A stretch of DNA of 64,000 nucleotides from Mesorhizobium sp. M9A.F.Ca.ET.002.03.1.2 (GCF_003952365.1 NZ_CP034443.1:6069001-6133000); one strand, 5' to 3'. Counted from the stretch's first letter, positions 36,779 through 45,950 are shown. Translations and numbers: made by a program. Notes: generated from the sequence alone by a model not told the origin.

Positions 36779-37699
36779 CTATTCCTTGGTAATCCTGGAC
36801 ATGCGGAGGTAGGCGACCGCGAAGATCATCAGGATGACGAACATCACCACCGACAGGGCGGATGCGTAGCCGAAGTTGAATTCCTTGTAGGCGGTCTGGA
36901 AGGCGTACAGCGATAGCACCTGCGTGGCATCTCCCGGCCCGCCGCCGGTGAGAATGAGGAGCAGATCCGGCGAGTTGACCAGACTGATGACACGCAGGAT
37001 CACTGCCGCCGCGATGACGGTCTTGAGCATCGGCAGGGTGATCAGCCTGAGCTGTGCCGCCACGCCCGCGCCATCCACCGCGGCCGCCTTATAGAGGTCC
37101 TCGGGAATACTCTTCAGACCCGCAAGCAGCAGCAGCGCGAAGAATGGAAACCCGTGCCAGGCCTCGACCAGAATGGTCGCCGCAAGGGCGGCATTGGGGT
37201 CAGCAAACCATGCCTTGTAGGACTGCAGGACGCCCATACGGACCAGAATGTCGTTGATGACGCCAAGCCGCGGATCGAGCAGCAAGGCCCACATATGGCC
37301 CGCTACGACGTTGGGCAGGAAATAGGGAAGCAGGATGAGCACGGCGAAGATCTTCGTGCCCGGCAGATCCCTGTTGAGCGCTGTCGCGGTGAGAAGGCCA
37401 AGCGCCAGTTCCAGCACGACCGCGGCGGTCACCCACACGACCGTGTTCTTCAGCGCAATCCAGAAGACCGGGTCGGACCACATCGCCGCATAGTGTTTGA
37501 AGCCAACCCAACCATCGAGCCCGGGACGCGTCAGACGCATCTCGCGAAAGCTGATGGCCATGCCGTAAAGGGTCGGATAAGCGATCACAAGAAGGATGAG
37601 GACGAGGCTCGGCAGGAGCAGCAAATACATCCAGTATCGGGTCTCGGACAGTTCGCCGAGAGCCCGCAAAGGCAGGTATCCGCTCGCGCTTGAAGTCAT
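36779..37699 (-). CDS. Carbohydrate ABC transporter permease (MalF/UgpA type)
   Basis: 306 residues from ATG 37699, with GGAG about 8 bases upstream. The longer frame to 37750 lacks a ribosome site. YWMYLLLLPSLVLILLVIAY is the first membrane helix. The EAA loop is YKAAAVDGAGVAAQLRLITL. It pairs with the MalG-type permease. Sugar specificity is unknown, but an enolase-superfamily sugar-acid dehydratase lies just beyond the operon. Confidence 0.93.
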   Translation of the reverse strand: MTSSASGYLPLRALGELSETRYWMYLLLLPSLVLILLVIAYPTLYGMAISFREMRLTRPGLDGWVGFKHYAAMWSDPVFWIALKNTVVWVTAAVVLELALGLLTATALNRDLPGTKIFAVLILLPYFLPNVVAGHMWALLLDPRLGVINDILVRMGVLQSYKAWFADPNAALAATILVEAWHGFPFFALLLLAGLKSIPEDLYKAAAVDGAGVAAQLRLITLPMLKTVIAAAVILRVISLVNSPDLLLILTGGGPGDATQVLSLYAFQTAYKEFNFGYASALSVVMFVILMIFAVAYLRMSRITKE

Positions 37700-37775
37700 G
37701 GATCTCCGGCGCGAAAGCACCGTCCCGTTGCGTGATAGGCGCGGCTGCACGCCTGAGCCGCCGTACCGGAATATG

Positions 37776-39014
37776 TCAGCGAAGGGCAGCTTCGAGACCT
37801 TGGGTCATGCGGTCCACAGCCTGTTCCGGCGTCGACTGGCCCGTCAGCACCGACTGGAAAGCGGGATTGACGACATTCTCGGACCAGCCCGCGGCACCGA
37901 CGAAATTGTTCGGCAGGCGTCCGAAGTCGAGCGTTTCCACCGCCGCGCCGTAGATTGGATTCCCGGTGATCCGCTGATCCTGCAACGCAGCGGTGGAGGC
38001 CGGAAAATAGCCGGTCCCCTCGAGCAGGGCTATGGCAGCGTCCGTCTGACCCCAGAAACTCACCCACTGCCAGGCAGCCTCGATATTGTCTTCCTTCATG
38101 ATGCCGTTGCCGGCGTAGGCGACGCGGGCGATATGCGCCTTGGGACCGGCCGGCATGGGTGCGGTCGAGAACTGTTCGCCCTGCTTCATCGCGCCGGAGA
38201 TTTCGTTCAGCGAACCGGTGTGGTGCCACAGCATTGCCGTCTGTCCGGTGCGAAACGCCTCCATGATCTGGCGGTAGCTGTCGTTTGGCGCGCTCGGCGG
38301 CACGACCTTTTCCCTCAGGAAGAGATCGGAATAGAACGTCACCGCCTCGATCGCCGCGGCCCTGTCGATGGCTGGCTGCCCGTCCTTGACGATCGGCGAG
38401 CCGAACGCCTCCATGACGTCGATGACATATTTGAACCCACCGGCGCCGGCCCGCATGCCAAAGGCAAACCTGCCCTTCGAAGGATCGGTCAGCTTGCGGC
38501 AGGCCTCCAGGAATTCGTCGAAGGTCTTGGGCGGCCCTGCCAGCCCGGCGTCCTCGAAATAGTCGGCGCGGTAGTACATCCAGTCGACGAAGGCGAAGGC
38601 GGGAACGGCATAGATCGCGCCGTCGCTGGAAAGCCCGGTCCAGCGGCTGTCGGGAAAATTCGCCTTGCCGGCCCAGCCGTTCACGCGGTCGGTAAGGTCG
38701 ATCAATCCCTCCATCGCGGTAAGATCGGCGAATCGCTCGGCGATCACCATGGCGGTATCCGGACGCCCGCCGGCCAGCACCGCCGAAGAAACCTTGGCCA
38801 TATATTCCGAGTTCGGGATGTTTTCCTGCGTTACAGCCGCATCCGCATTCGCCGCCTGGAACATCCCGATGACTTTGAGCAAGGACGCCATTTCCGACTG
38901 ACTGGTAAAATGGTGCCAGTAGCTGATGGCGCTCGCAGCCCGGGCACCGCCGACGTGCCCCGCCATCGCAAGGGCCGCGGAGCCGATGAGAAACTGCCTC
39001 TTGTTCAACTGCAT
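37776..39014 (-). CDS. Sugar ABC transporter substrate-binding protein (family 1)
   Basis: 412 residues with a signal region MQLNKRQFLIGSAALAMAGH (single K-R pair, Sec-type, or weak Tat-like), cleavage near ARA. Mature motifs: ISYWHHFTSQSEMASLLKVI, FRTGQTAMLWHHTGSL and an N-terminal lobe typical of SBP_bac_1. First gene of the sugar importer operon. AGGAGG lies just upstream of the start. Ligand unknown. Confidence 0.92.
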   Translation of the reverse strand: MQLNKRQFLIGSAALAMAGHVGGARAASAISYWHHFTSQSEMASLLKVIGMFQAANADAAVTQENIPNSEYMAKVSSAVLAGGRPDTAMVIAERFADLTAMEGLIDLTDRVNGWAGKANFPDSRWTGLSSDGAIYAVPAFAFVDWMYYRADYFEDAGLAGPPKTFDEFLEACRKLTDPSKGRFAFGMRAGAGGFKYVIDVMEAFGSPIVKDGQPAIDRAAAIEAVTFYSDLFLREKVVPPSAPNDSYRQIMEAFRTGQTAMLWHHTGSLNEISGAMKQGEQFSTAPMPAGPKAHIARVAYAGNGIMKEDNIEAAWQWVSFWGQTDAAIALLEGTGYFPASTAALQDQRITGNPIYGAAVETLDFGRLPNNFVGAAGWSENVVNPAFQSVLTGQSTPEQAVDRMTQGLEAALR

Positions 39015-39043
39015 GCGACCTCCTCCAAGATATCAGACCAGCA

Positions 39044-39059
39044 CACTGATCGATCAGTG
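39044..39059. promoter_or_regulatory. Perfect 16-bp operator-like palindrome upstream of sugar ABC operon
   Basis: CACTGATCGATCAGTG is a perfect inverted repeat 30 bp ahead of the binding-protein start. A related palindrome, CTGATAGATCAG, occurs at 39867-39878 between the divergent GntR and dehydratase genes. The shared CTGAT...ATCAG arms suggest one regulator, most simply the GntR protein encoded between them. Confidence 0.55.
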
Positions 39060-39139
39060 GAGGCTTGGGTAACATCATTTCCCAAGCCGCGCAACCGCGC
39101 TTGAGAGCAAGTGGCAAACGAAGCGCGCGACTTGACGTG

Positions 39140-39838
39140 TCAGACGAGACCGAGGTTCCGCTGCACGGCCGCTTGGAAATGCGCCTGCAGCATTGCTTCA
39201 GCGCTGTCGGCATTCCTGGTGCTGCAAGCCTCGAGGATGTCGAGATGTTCCTTGAGTGTCCGGATCATGATAGGCGAGGTGAGCTTGCTGTCGAGCCGCA
39301 ACAGACGCAGATAGTTGTGCATGCGCCGATAGGTGCTATCGATCAGCGGATTGCGCAGCGCGCCGATGATTGCGCCGTGAAGTTCTCCCTCCAGCGCATC
39401 CATCTCCTCCAGTTGCTCTTTCCCGACTCCCTCTCGCTCTACCCGTCGAATCAGGCGGGAATGCCGCATTTCCAAGGCATTCATGACGGTCTCGTCGCCT
39501 TGCTCGGCAAAGACGCGTATTGCCGAACGCTCTATGATGGAGCGGAACTGGTAGGTTGCGCGCGTAAGCTCCAGGCCGGGTCTTACGAACTGGATTCCCG
39601 AGCGCGGGTGAATGGTGAGAATTCCCTCGGCTTCGAGCACGCGCAGAGCGTCGCGAAGCGGAGCGACGGGCACGTCGACGATCGCGGACAGCTCGTTCTG
39701 CGAGACGAAAGCCCCGACCGGAACGCGCCTGTCGAACAAGCCCTCCAGGATTCGCTCATAGGCAACATCGCTCATGCGGGTGGCCGCCACCAGGGTGTGA
39801 TGAGAGACGGATTTTGCTTTGCCCGCCACTTGCGGCAC
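39140..39838 (-). CDS. GntR-family regulator (FCD type)
   Basis: 232 residues. Winged HTH ~18-85 (FVSQNELSAIVDVPVAPLRD, then ALRVLEAEGILTIHPRSGIQ), then a helical FCD domain with EMRHSRLIRRVE and MLQAHFQAAVQRN containing candidate metal ligands. It stands between the sugar ABC operon and the divergent dehydratase gene. Palindromes of the same type lie in front of both targets, arguing that it controls both. Confidence 0.9.
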   Translation of the reverse strand: MPQVAGKAKSVSHHTLVAATRMSDVAYERILEGLFDRRVPVGAFVSQNELSAIVDVPVAPLRDALRVLEAEGILTIHPRSGIQFVRPGLELTRATYQFRSIIERSAIRVFAEQGDETVMNALEMRHSRLIRRVEREGVGKEQLEEMDALEGELHGAIIGALRNPLIDSTYRRMHNYLRLLRLDSKLTSPIMIRTLKEHLDILEACSTRNADSAEAMLQAHFQAAVQRNLGLV

Positions 39839-39866
39839 CCCCTTTGGTTCGATACTAAGGCATTAT

Positions 39867-39878
39867 CTGATAGATCAG
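39867..39878. promoter_or_regulatory. GntR operator candidate in gntR/dehydratase divergent region
   Basis: CTGATAGATCAG is an inverted repeat with a 2-bp centre. It sits in the 73-bp gap between two divergent start codons and resembles the 16-bp palindrome at 39044. A further half site, GATCAG, lies at 39894-39899. Confidence 0.5.
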
Positions 39879-39911
39879 TATACACTATTAAACGATCAGA
39901 AGGTCATTGTG

Positions 39912-41057
39912 ATGAGCCTTTCGCATTTTCGTATAACCCGATTTCAGTTCGCCCGCGACCGGGTAATCGGGGACAGTCAGGTTCGCGCGGACGATGTCAA
40001 CATTGCCGCTCTGGAACTCGTTTCGGAAACTGGTGAGGTCGGACTGGGCTTCGTCCAGACGCTCTTCACTCCCCTGCCCGACCAGACGGAGATCGAGACC
40101 GTTTTCGAGAACGAGGTTTGGCCGGCGCTGAAAGGACACAAGGCGATCGCGCTGGTTCACCGTGTGAACCGCCCGCGCGGCGGCAACCAGCGGGCCTACT
40201 CCCTGCCTTTTCACGAGGCCGTTCAGGTGGCGCTTTGGGACCTTGCGGCAAAAGAGGCCGGCCTGCCCCTTCATGTCCTGCTTGGCAGTCGCCGCAATCG
40301 CGTGGGTGCTTACGCCAGCGGTCTCGATTTCCACCTCGACGACGAGGCCTTCGTCTCGTTGTTCTCCCACGCGGCGTCGCTCGGCTACTCCGCTTTCAAG
40401 ATCAAGGTCGGCCATCCGGACTTCGACCGCGATCTGCGGCGCCTGGCGCTGTTGAAGACCTGCGTGCCGGCAGGGTCGAAAATCATGATCGATCCGAACG
40501 AGGCGTGGACTTCGAAGGAAGCGCTGGTGAAATTGGTGGCGATCCGCGATGCCGGCCACGACCTTCTGTGGGTCGAGGATCCGATCCTGAGGCACGACTA
40601 CGAAGGGCTGAGAACGCTCAGGCACGCAGTGACATGGACCCAGATCAACAGCGGGGAGTATCTGGATCTCGAGGGCAAGCGGCTTCTTCTGGAAGCCCAC
40701 GCAGCCGACGTCCTGAATGTCCACGGCCAGGTAACCGATGTCATGCGCATCGGTTGGCTAGCCGCCGAGCTCGGGATTCCGGTCAGCATCGGCAACACCT
40801 TTCTGGAGGTCGGCGTGCATATGGCGGCCGCCCTCCCTGAAGTCGAGTGGTTGGAATACTCATTCCAGAACTTCGACCATCTGGTGGACCAGCCCATCGA
40901 AATCCGGAACGGTTACGCCTATGCGCCCGACCGGCCGGGCCATGGACTGGTACTATCCGAAAAAGCACGCACCGAATGGATAAGACCAAAGCGTCTGGCA
41001 CGGTCGGAACTGGGTGCCCCGCCCGAAAACCCGCGTCTTCCCGGAAAATCACGATGA
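39912..41057 (+). CDS. Enolase-superfamily (mandelate racemase/muconate lactonizing type) dehydratase
   Basis: 381 residues from ATG 39912 (MSLSHFRITRFQFARDRVIG). The in-frame GTG three bases earlier is an alternative. The catalytic KxK motif is YSAFKIKVGHPD. The three metal ligands lie in SKIMIDPNEAW, LLWVEDPI and INSGEYLDL, and the end strand carries GNTFLEVGVHMAA. The pattern fits acid-sugar dehydratases or racemases. Next to a sugar importer and a shared GntR, it probably processes the imported sugar acid. Confidence 0.9.
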   Translation: MSLSHFRITRFQFARDRVIGDSQVRADDVNIAALELVSETGEVGLGFVQTLFTPLPDQTEIETVFENEVWPALKGHKAIALVHRVNRPRGGNQRAYSLPFHEAVQVALWDLAAKEAGLPLHVLLGSRRNRVGAYASGLDFHLDDEAFVSLFSHAASLGYSAFKIKVGHPDFDRDLRRLALLKTCVPAGSKIMIDPNEAWTSKEALVKLVAIRDAGHDLLWVEDPILRHDYEGLRTLRHAVTWTQINSGEYLDLEGKRLLLEAHAADVLNVHGQVTDVMRIGWLAAELGIPVSIGNTFLEVGVHMAAALPEVEWLEYSFQNFDHLVDQPIEIRNGYAYAPDRPGHGLVLSEKARTEWIRPKRLARSELGAPPENPRLPGKSR

Positions 41058-41097
41058 GAGATCGGTCATATCGGCTGCGCTATGTATGGCCGCAACG

Positions 41098-41312
41098 CCT
41101 CAGAGACTGTTTGGAACTCGATCAGGCCGCGGCGAAAATGGTGTTTTCCGAGCACCGGCCTATGCCGGCCGTAGCCTTCATCTGGCGGAGGCGCCTATGA
41201 GGGCTACGGCCGGCGAAGGCTGGAGCGGAGCGTACATCATGTACGTGAGCATCGGAGCGCAGGAAAACGCCATTTGCAGCCCGGCCTCATCGAGTTCCAA
41301 ACAGTCTCTCAG
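41098..41312. repeat. Large (~215-bp) imperfect inverted-repeat element
   Basis: Outer arms GAGACTGTTTGGAACTCGAT (41103-41122) and ATCGAGTTCCAAACAGTCTC (41289-41308) match exactly for 20 bp, then continue imperfectly (AGGCCG, AAATGG, GTTTTCC). An inner hairpin is formed by GCCGGCCGTAGCC (41165-41177) and GGCTACGGCCGGC (41202-41214). The element fills the convergent gap and its end coincides with the fhcC stop codon. It looks like a non-coding miniature repeat acting as a two-way terminator. Family name not established here. Confidence 0.6.
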
Positions 41313-42118
41313 CGAGGGAAAAGGACCTCGCCCAGTCCAAGCACCGCGTTGTCACCGCCATATTTATGCGGCGCGTTGCCCAGAAGCGGCCGTTTCAAAA
41401 TACCCTCGGCGATCAGATGGCGATCGATGACGGCGGCGAAGACGCTTTCCGGCGCGCCGCATTCGACGAAGCTCGGCGACAGGCTTTTTGGTGCGCGATC
41501 GAGAAGGATCGAACCGCGACGCATCAGATAGCCGGGCATCTCGCCGGTACCGCCGGCCACCACCAGCGTGCCGGCGATCATGCGGCTGCCGGCATGGTCG
41601 CCTGAGCCTTTCAGCACCGCGATCAGGCCGCGCCGCATGCGGTCGGCGGCAAAAGCGCCCGCTTTGCCCCTGACGATCAGCACGCCGCCATTCATGCCGG
41701 CCAGCTCCCCGGCGAGCGGCGCCCCGAGGTGGTCGCCGGCGTTGCCTGTTATTTCAAGCCTGCCGCCGCGCATGCCGGAGCCGGCATGCGGACCCGCATT
41801 GCCTTCGATCGTGAGCTTGCCGCCGCGCATGGCACGCCCGGCCCGGGCGCCGGCATCGCCGACGAGGCGAACCGAACCGCTCCGCATGCCTTCCGCCACG
41901 CGGTCGAGGCGCGCGCTTCCACCTTCGAAGACGATGTCCAGCGGATCGTTGCCGGCGACGCGAAAAATATCGCCGACCTTCGATCCATGCTTCGACATGC
42001 CGATCTGGATTTTTTCGATATCGTGCCTTTCGATCCCGGCAAGCCGCTCCGGGGTCAGCGGCGACAGGTCAAGGCGCTCGGGCGGCTCGGCGACAAGAGT
42101 GAAGGTCAGCGCCTTCAT
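41309..42118 (-). CDS. fhcC: Formyltransferase/hydrolase complex subunit C
   Basis: 269 residues forming a right-handed beta-helix. Repeated G-x2-G-x3-G turns, as in GGKLTIEGNAGPHAGSGMRG and GDHAGSRMIAGTLVVAGGTG, match the FwdC/FmdC and glutamate synthase C-terminal families. In aerobic methylotrophs FhcC, with A, B and D, turns formyl-H4MPT into formate through a methanofuran-like cofactor. It overlaps fhcD by 4 bp and is the last gene of fhcBADC. Its stop abuts the inverted repeat at 41.1-41.3 kb. Confidence 0.92.
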   Translation of the reverse strand: MKALTFTLVAEPPERLDLSPLTPERLAGIERHDIEKIQIGMSKHGSKVGDIFRVAGNDPLDIVFEGGSARLDRVAEGMRSGSVRLVGDAGARAGRAMRGGKLTIEGNAGPHAGSGMRGGRLEITGNAGDHLGAPLAGELAGMNGGVLIVRGKAGAFAADRMRRGLIAVLKGSGDHAGSRMIAGTLVVAGGTGEMPGYLMRRGSILLDRAPKSLSPSFVECGAPESVFAAVIDRHLIAEGILKRPLLGNAPHKYGGDNAVLGLGEVLFPR

Positions 42119-43023
42119 GGCAGCATATCCTTCAGCGAATAGATGAATTTGCCGAGCTTGCCGCCGTAATTGCCGGCGCTGATGCGAACCGCGCCTTCGT
42201 ACGGCCCGAGATCGATGACGGCCTTGATGCCGGCCTTCATTGCCGCGGTTACCGCGTCGTTGGTCTCGCCGTCGATGACGATTTCCAGAACGGCGTTGAT
42301 GTCGGGGCCGAGCTCGCTCCTGACGACACCGCGCAGCGTCGGCGCGTAGGCTTCGTTGGCCGAGGCGATCATGCCCTTGTATTTGCCACCGATCTTGGAA
42401 CCCGAACGGGCGATGCCGCCCGGAAACGGCACGATCGCGCCGGGCACCTGGCCGATCGCGGCGACCGCGGCCTCTGCGGCAACCAAGGCCTTGGCGCTGC
42501 TTTCAGCCATGACGAAGAAATTGCCGCCGCCGACGGCCTCCTTCGTCAGCCCGGTCGTTGCTTCGCACAGGAATTCGCCGTCCATGACGGGAACGCGCCA
42601 AAAATGCCTGCCGCCGATCTTCTTGGAGATCTGCCAGCCGTCGCCGAAATAACGCAGCGCCGAACCGAGCTTCAACGCGGCGCTGCCCTCCAGTCCGGCG
42701 AAGCAGGCCGAACCCGGCGAAGTCAAGACACACTGGCCGACGCGGTTGAGCAGTTGTTTCTGTAGTTCGTCGGTCCCCATCGCGAAGATCATCACGCGGC
42801 AGCCAGGCCGGCCATCCGGTGTGGCCGATGGCGGCAGTTCGACATCGATTGCCGCTTCGCAGCCGCAGCCGATCACCGAAGTGGCAAAGCCGGTCATCGT
42901 GATCGCCGCCTGGCGCGCCCATTTCCGGTTCGGCGCGGTGATGATGATGGCGGTCGCGCGCATGCCGAAGGCCTCGGCAAAGGTATCGTCGATCGTTATG
43001 CCATTTACGCTCACGTTCGGCAT
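42115..43023 (-). CDS. fhcD: Formylmethanofuran:H4MPT formyltransferase (subunit D of Fhc complex)
   Basis: 302 residues from ATG 43023 (MPNVSVNGITIDDTFAEAFG). The longer open frame upstream lies within fhcA. Ftr motifs: MRATAIIITAPNRKWARQAA, SVIGCGCEAAIDVEL, VMDGEFLCEA and GNYGGKLGKFIY. It transfers the formyl group between H4MPT and the methanofuran-like carrier. It overlaps fhcA by 13 bp and fhcC by 4 bp, indicating coupled translation of the complex. Confidence 0.94.
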   Translation of the reverse strand: MPNVSVNGITIDDTFAEAFGMRATAIIITAPNRKWARQAAITMTGFATSVIGCGCEAAIDVELPPSATPDGRPGCRVMIFAMGTDELQKQLLNRVGQCVLTSPGSACFAGLEGSAALKLGSALRYFGDGWQISKKIGGRHFWRVPVMDGEFLCEATTGLTKEAVGGGNFFVMAESSAKALVAAEAAVAAIGQVPGAIVPFPGGIARSGSKIGGKYKGMIASANEAYAPTLRGVVRSELGPDINAVLEIVIDGETNDAVTAAMKAGIKAVIDLGPYEGAVRISAGNYGGKLGKFIYSLKDMLP

Positions 43024-44641
43024 GCCACCTCGCCGAATGGCTGTTCGCGCGCGATCGCGGAATCCGGGAAATTGAACCAGTCCAGCGACAGGCCGTAACG
43101 CTGCTGGTGATAGTCCTCCAAGCGGCGCACCATCGCCTTGTCCGGCGACGGATTGAGCCTGAGCGCTTTGCCCCAACGGTAATGGGTGATCTCCCCGTCT
43201 TGCACGACGAGATCGCCATCCTTGAAGACATATGCCGCCTGCCCCAGCATTTTCGCGATATCCCCGTCCCTGCGGTAGATCGCGATGTCGGCTATGGCGC
43301 CGGCGCCGAGATGGCCTCGATCGGTCAGCCCAAGCAGCTTGGCCGGCGCCGCCCGCGTCATGATGGCGATCTCCTCGAACGTGTATTCGCGGTCGATTGC
43401 CGCCAGGGTGGAGAGCGCCATGGCGGATTTCGAGAGTCCGGCGATCATCTCGGTGCGCGCCTCCCGGCTCATCAGCAGCTCGAACAGAGCCGGATAGGCG
43501 GTAAAGGGGGCGCCGTTGGGATGATCGGTGGTGAAGAAGACCCGCCAGGGATCGTCGATCAGCAGAAAAAGCTCGAGCCCGATCGCCCACTGCATCGTGC
43601 CATAGAAATCCTTGCCATAGCTGTAGGGCACGATGCCGCCGCCATTGCCGTCGCCGTCATGAATGACTGACTTCTTCGGGCTAGCACTGCCACGCGCCGA
43701 AAACTGCCGCATGACGTCGGAGGAGATGGTGACCGTCTGGCCGAACATCACCTGGCCGATGTCGATGGTGACTTCCGGCGTCGCATTAACCAGTTCGGCA
43801 AGACGCGCCGCGGCCGAGGAAAACTTGCGCTTGCCTTCCGTGCCGTAGCCATAGAACTGGAGATGGGCAAGGTGCAGCGGCAGCCCTTCCGCCGCCGCCA
43901 TCGTCGAAGCCGCCGTATCCGCCGATCCGGGGCTGCCCAGATTGTTGCAATGGACATGCAGCGGATGCGGGACGCCGAGACTGTCGACCGCGGCCTGCAG
44001 CGTCTTGACGATTGTGCGCGAGCTGACGCCATAGGAAGGCACCACATCGTCGAGCGAGAAGGTGCGGACGTTTTCCTTGAAGGCGGCCGCCGCGCCGGCG
44101 TTGATCACCTTGACCCCAAGCGCCCGCGTCGAGGCGACGGTCCAGGCGACATAGTCCTCGATCATCGTCGGGGGGCAGCGTCGCGGATCATCGACAGCAG
44201 GAAATCGTCGTTGCCGAGAATGGCGAGCGTTGCCTTGTCGATGATCGGGATGTCGGCCAGTTCGAGATGGGTGTGAAGTGCGGCTCCCGGCGACATCGCC
44301 GGCTCGACGACCGTGGTGAAACCCATCTTGGCGTAGAGGCAGCCGGTCTGGAAAGTCGACCAGCCCGCATTGGAGAGCGGCGTCGCCGCCGGCCGCGCCT
44401 GATGCGCGGCATGCTGCTCGGGCAAGAGCAGCCGTGCCGTATTCACATTGCCGCCGCCGATGTGGGAATGGATGTCGATGGCGCCCGCCATCACGATGCA
44501 GCCGGCGGCGTCGATGGTCCGGTCGGCAGCGCCTCCCGCCGGCGCCGCGACGACCTTGTCGTCGCTGATCCAGAGGTCGCCCTTGCCGAGACGGCCGTTG
44601 ACGGGATCGATAATGTCGCCGCCGGCGATTTTCGTCAGCAT
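43011..44641 (-). pseudogene. fhcA: Formyltransferase/hydrolase complex subunit A, frameshifted
   Basis: Read 44641 to 43011. The first 159 codons (MLTKIAGGDIIDPVNGRLGK; DIHSHIGGGNVN with the amidohydrolase HxH metal site; GNDDFLLSMIRDAAP) stop at 44162. The remaining ~384 codons (MIEDYVAWTVASTRALGVKV; LHVHCNNLGSPGSADTA; RVFFTTDHPNGAPF) are in another frame. One extra C in the six-C tract (complement of 44170-44175) joins them as RDAAPPTMIEDYVAW and gives ~543 residues, near the usual ~550. All metal-site motifs are kept. Probably a homopolymer miscall in an active gene, but the deposited frame is broken. Confidence 0.85.
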
Positions 44642-45726
44642 GGCAGCGCGGCCTCGGCCGAGATATGACTGGCGACCAGGCGGATGACCGTCACAACGGA
44701 GGGCAGTTCGGACGCCGCTCGCGCATCGACCGATCTCAGCGAACCGGTGCGGCTGGAATAGACCACCGCCTCGTGATCGACGCCCGCTTCGCCGATGGCG
44801 ATGGTGACCGCGGCGCCCGGGACCGGCTCCTTGGTCTTCGTCAAGGCGATCAGCGCCATGCGGTGCCTTTTCTTCTGCGGCTGGACAATTGAGGAGGAGA
44901 TTCGCAGGTGCAGGTCGGCTTCGCCGGCAGCGATCATGCGCGCGACATCGTAACGCCAGGGATCGAATTCCGGGAAGCCGCGCGCAAAGCCCGTGCGCAG
45001 TGGAAAACCCGTCATCCAGGTCGAGGCGAGCGCGCTTCCCCATCCGTTTTCGCTGGCCGGCAGATGAAGGCCGGATGCGCGTGATGTGCGGTTGAGATCG
45101 GCGATCAGTCCTTGCAGCATCTCCAGCGCCAGCCCTTCGGTTGCGTCGCCTGAAAACAGGAAGACTGGAAAACGCGCAGCCGCCAGGGCTTTGGCGAAAT
45201 CGTCGAAATTCGACACCGGCTGCGATGTCCGACGCCCCCTGTACTGCGCCCTCAGCGCCGCCAGCGTAGCACTGAGGCTTGCCTCGCCGCAGGACAGGAG
45301 CGTCGCCGTCCGCCCGTTGTTCAAGGGCGGCCCAGACGCCCCGTTCGGCCCGACCAGAAAGAATTCGCGTTGATTCTTGGCCGAGAGATCGGGAACCGTC
45401 TCTGCCAGTTCGCCGACGAATTCATGGTGGATCTGCGGGAGTTCGCCCACGATCACCACGACATCGGCGCGCCGGCGCGTCTCGCCCGGCGCGACGGTCA
45501 TCGCGCCCTTGTCGGTAAAAAGCGCGGTCTCCCGGGAAAGCGCCGCGCCATCGGCATGATCGTATGCCGCGCCAACCCGCTCAGCCAGCGCGATCGCCGC
45601 CCTGGTGCCGTGTATATCCGTATCCAGGCTGAAAACCGGGCACCGGCTTGACCCCAACAGCGCGGCGGCATGCGCAGCCGCGCGCTCGACCAGCGTTTCC
45701 CGGTTGCCGATCCAAGCAACCGCCAT
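44635..45726 (-). CDS. fhcB: Formyltransferase/hydrolase complex subunit B
   Basis: 363 residues, matching FhcB of methylotrophs, which is related to FwdB but shorter. It begins MAVAWIGNRETLVERAAAHA and contains VFSLDTDIHGTRAAIALAER and VVVIVGELPQIHHEFV. The molybdopterin-binding residues of archaeal FwdB are not apparent, in keeping with the Fhc complex acting as a hydrolase, not a redox enzyme. First gene of fhcBADC. It overlaps fhcA by 7 bp. Confidence 0.9.
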   Translation of the reverse strand: MAVAWIGNRETLVERAAAHAAALLGSSRCPVFSLDTDIHGTRAAIALAERVGAAYDHADGAALSRETALFTDKGAMTVAPGETRRRADVVVIVGELPQIHHEFVGELAETVPDLSAKNQREFFLVGPNGASGPPLNNGRTATLLSCGEASLSATLAALRAQYRGRRTSQPVSNFDDFAKALAAARFPVFLFSGDATEGLALEMLQGLIADLNRTSRASGLHLPASENGWGSALASTWMTGFPLRTGFARGFPEFDPWRYDVARMIAAGEADLHLRISSSIVQPQKKRHRMALIALTKTKEPVPGAAVTIAIGEAGVDHEAVVYSSRTGSLRSVDARAASELPSVVTVIRLVASHISAEAALPC

Positions 45727-45798
45727 CCACTACGCTACTTTCTGGTGCCGACCTGATCCTAGACGAAACTGGATTGGCCGTGAACCCCGCCTGCCAGC

Positions 45799-45828
45799 AG
45801 ATTAGCGAATGTTTTCATAAGCCATCAA
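45799..45828 (-). promoter_or_regulatory. Candidate promoter of the fhcBADC operon
   Basis: On the reverse strand TTGATG (45828-45823), an 18-bp spacer and TAATCT (45804-45799) resemble a housekeeping promoter about 73 bp before the fhcB start. It lies immediately inside the RIME1-like repeat at 45.85 kb. Confidence 0.45.
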
Positions 45829-45845
45829 CAAATTCCGACCGCGCC

Positions 45846-45950
45846 TAATGCATGTCGCCCAAAAGTGAACTCGATTTTGGGACAACGACATGCATAAAAA
45901 CAAAGATTTAAAGCGCGTCGGCCGAATCCGATCGACGCGACGCGCTTTAA
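45846..45950. repeat. RIME1-like element, fourth copy
   Basis: About 105 bp. The first palindrome, TGCATGTCGCCCAAAA / TTTTGGGACAACGACATGCA, is followed by ATTTAAAGCGCGTCG pairing with CGACGCGCTTTAA. It has the same architecture as the copies at 18.07, 18.77 and 28.36 kb. Its right end covers the stop codon of the pterin dehydratase gene, so the last bases of that gene are repeat-derived. Confidence 0.72.
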
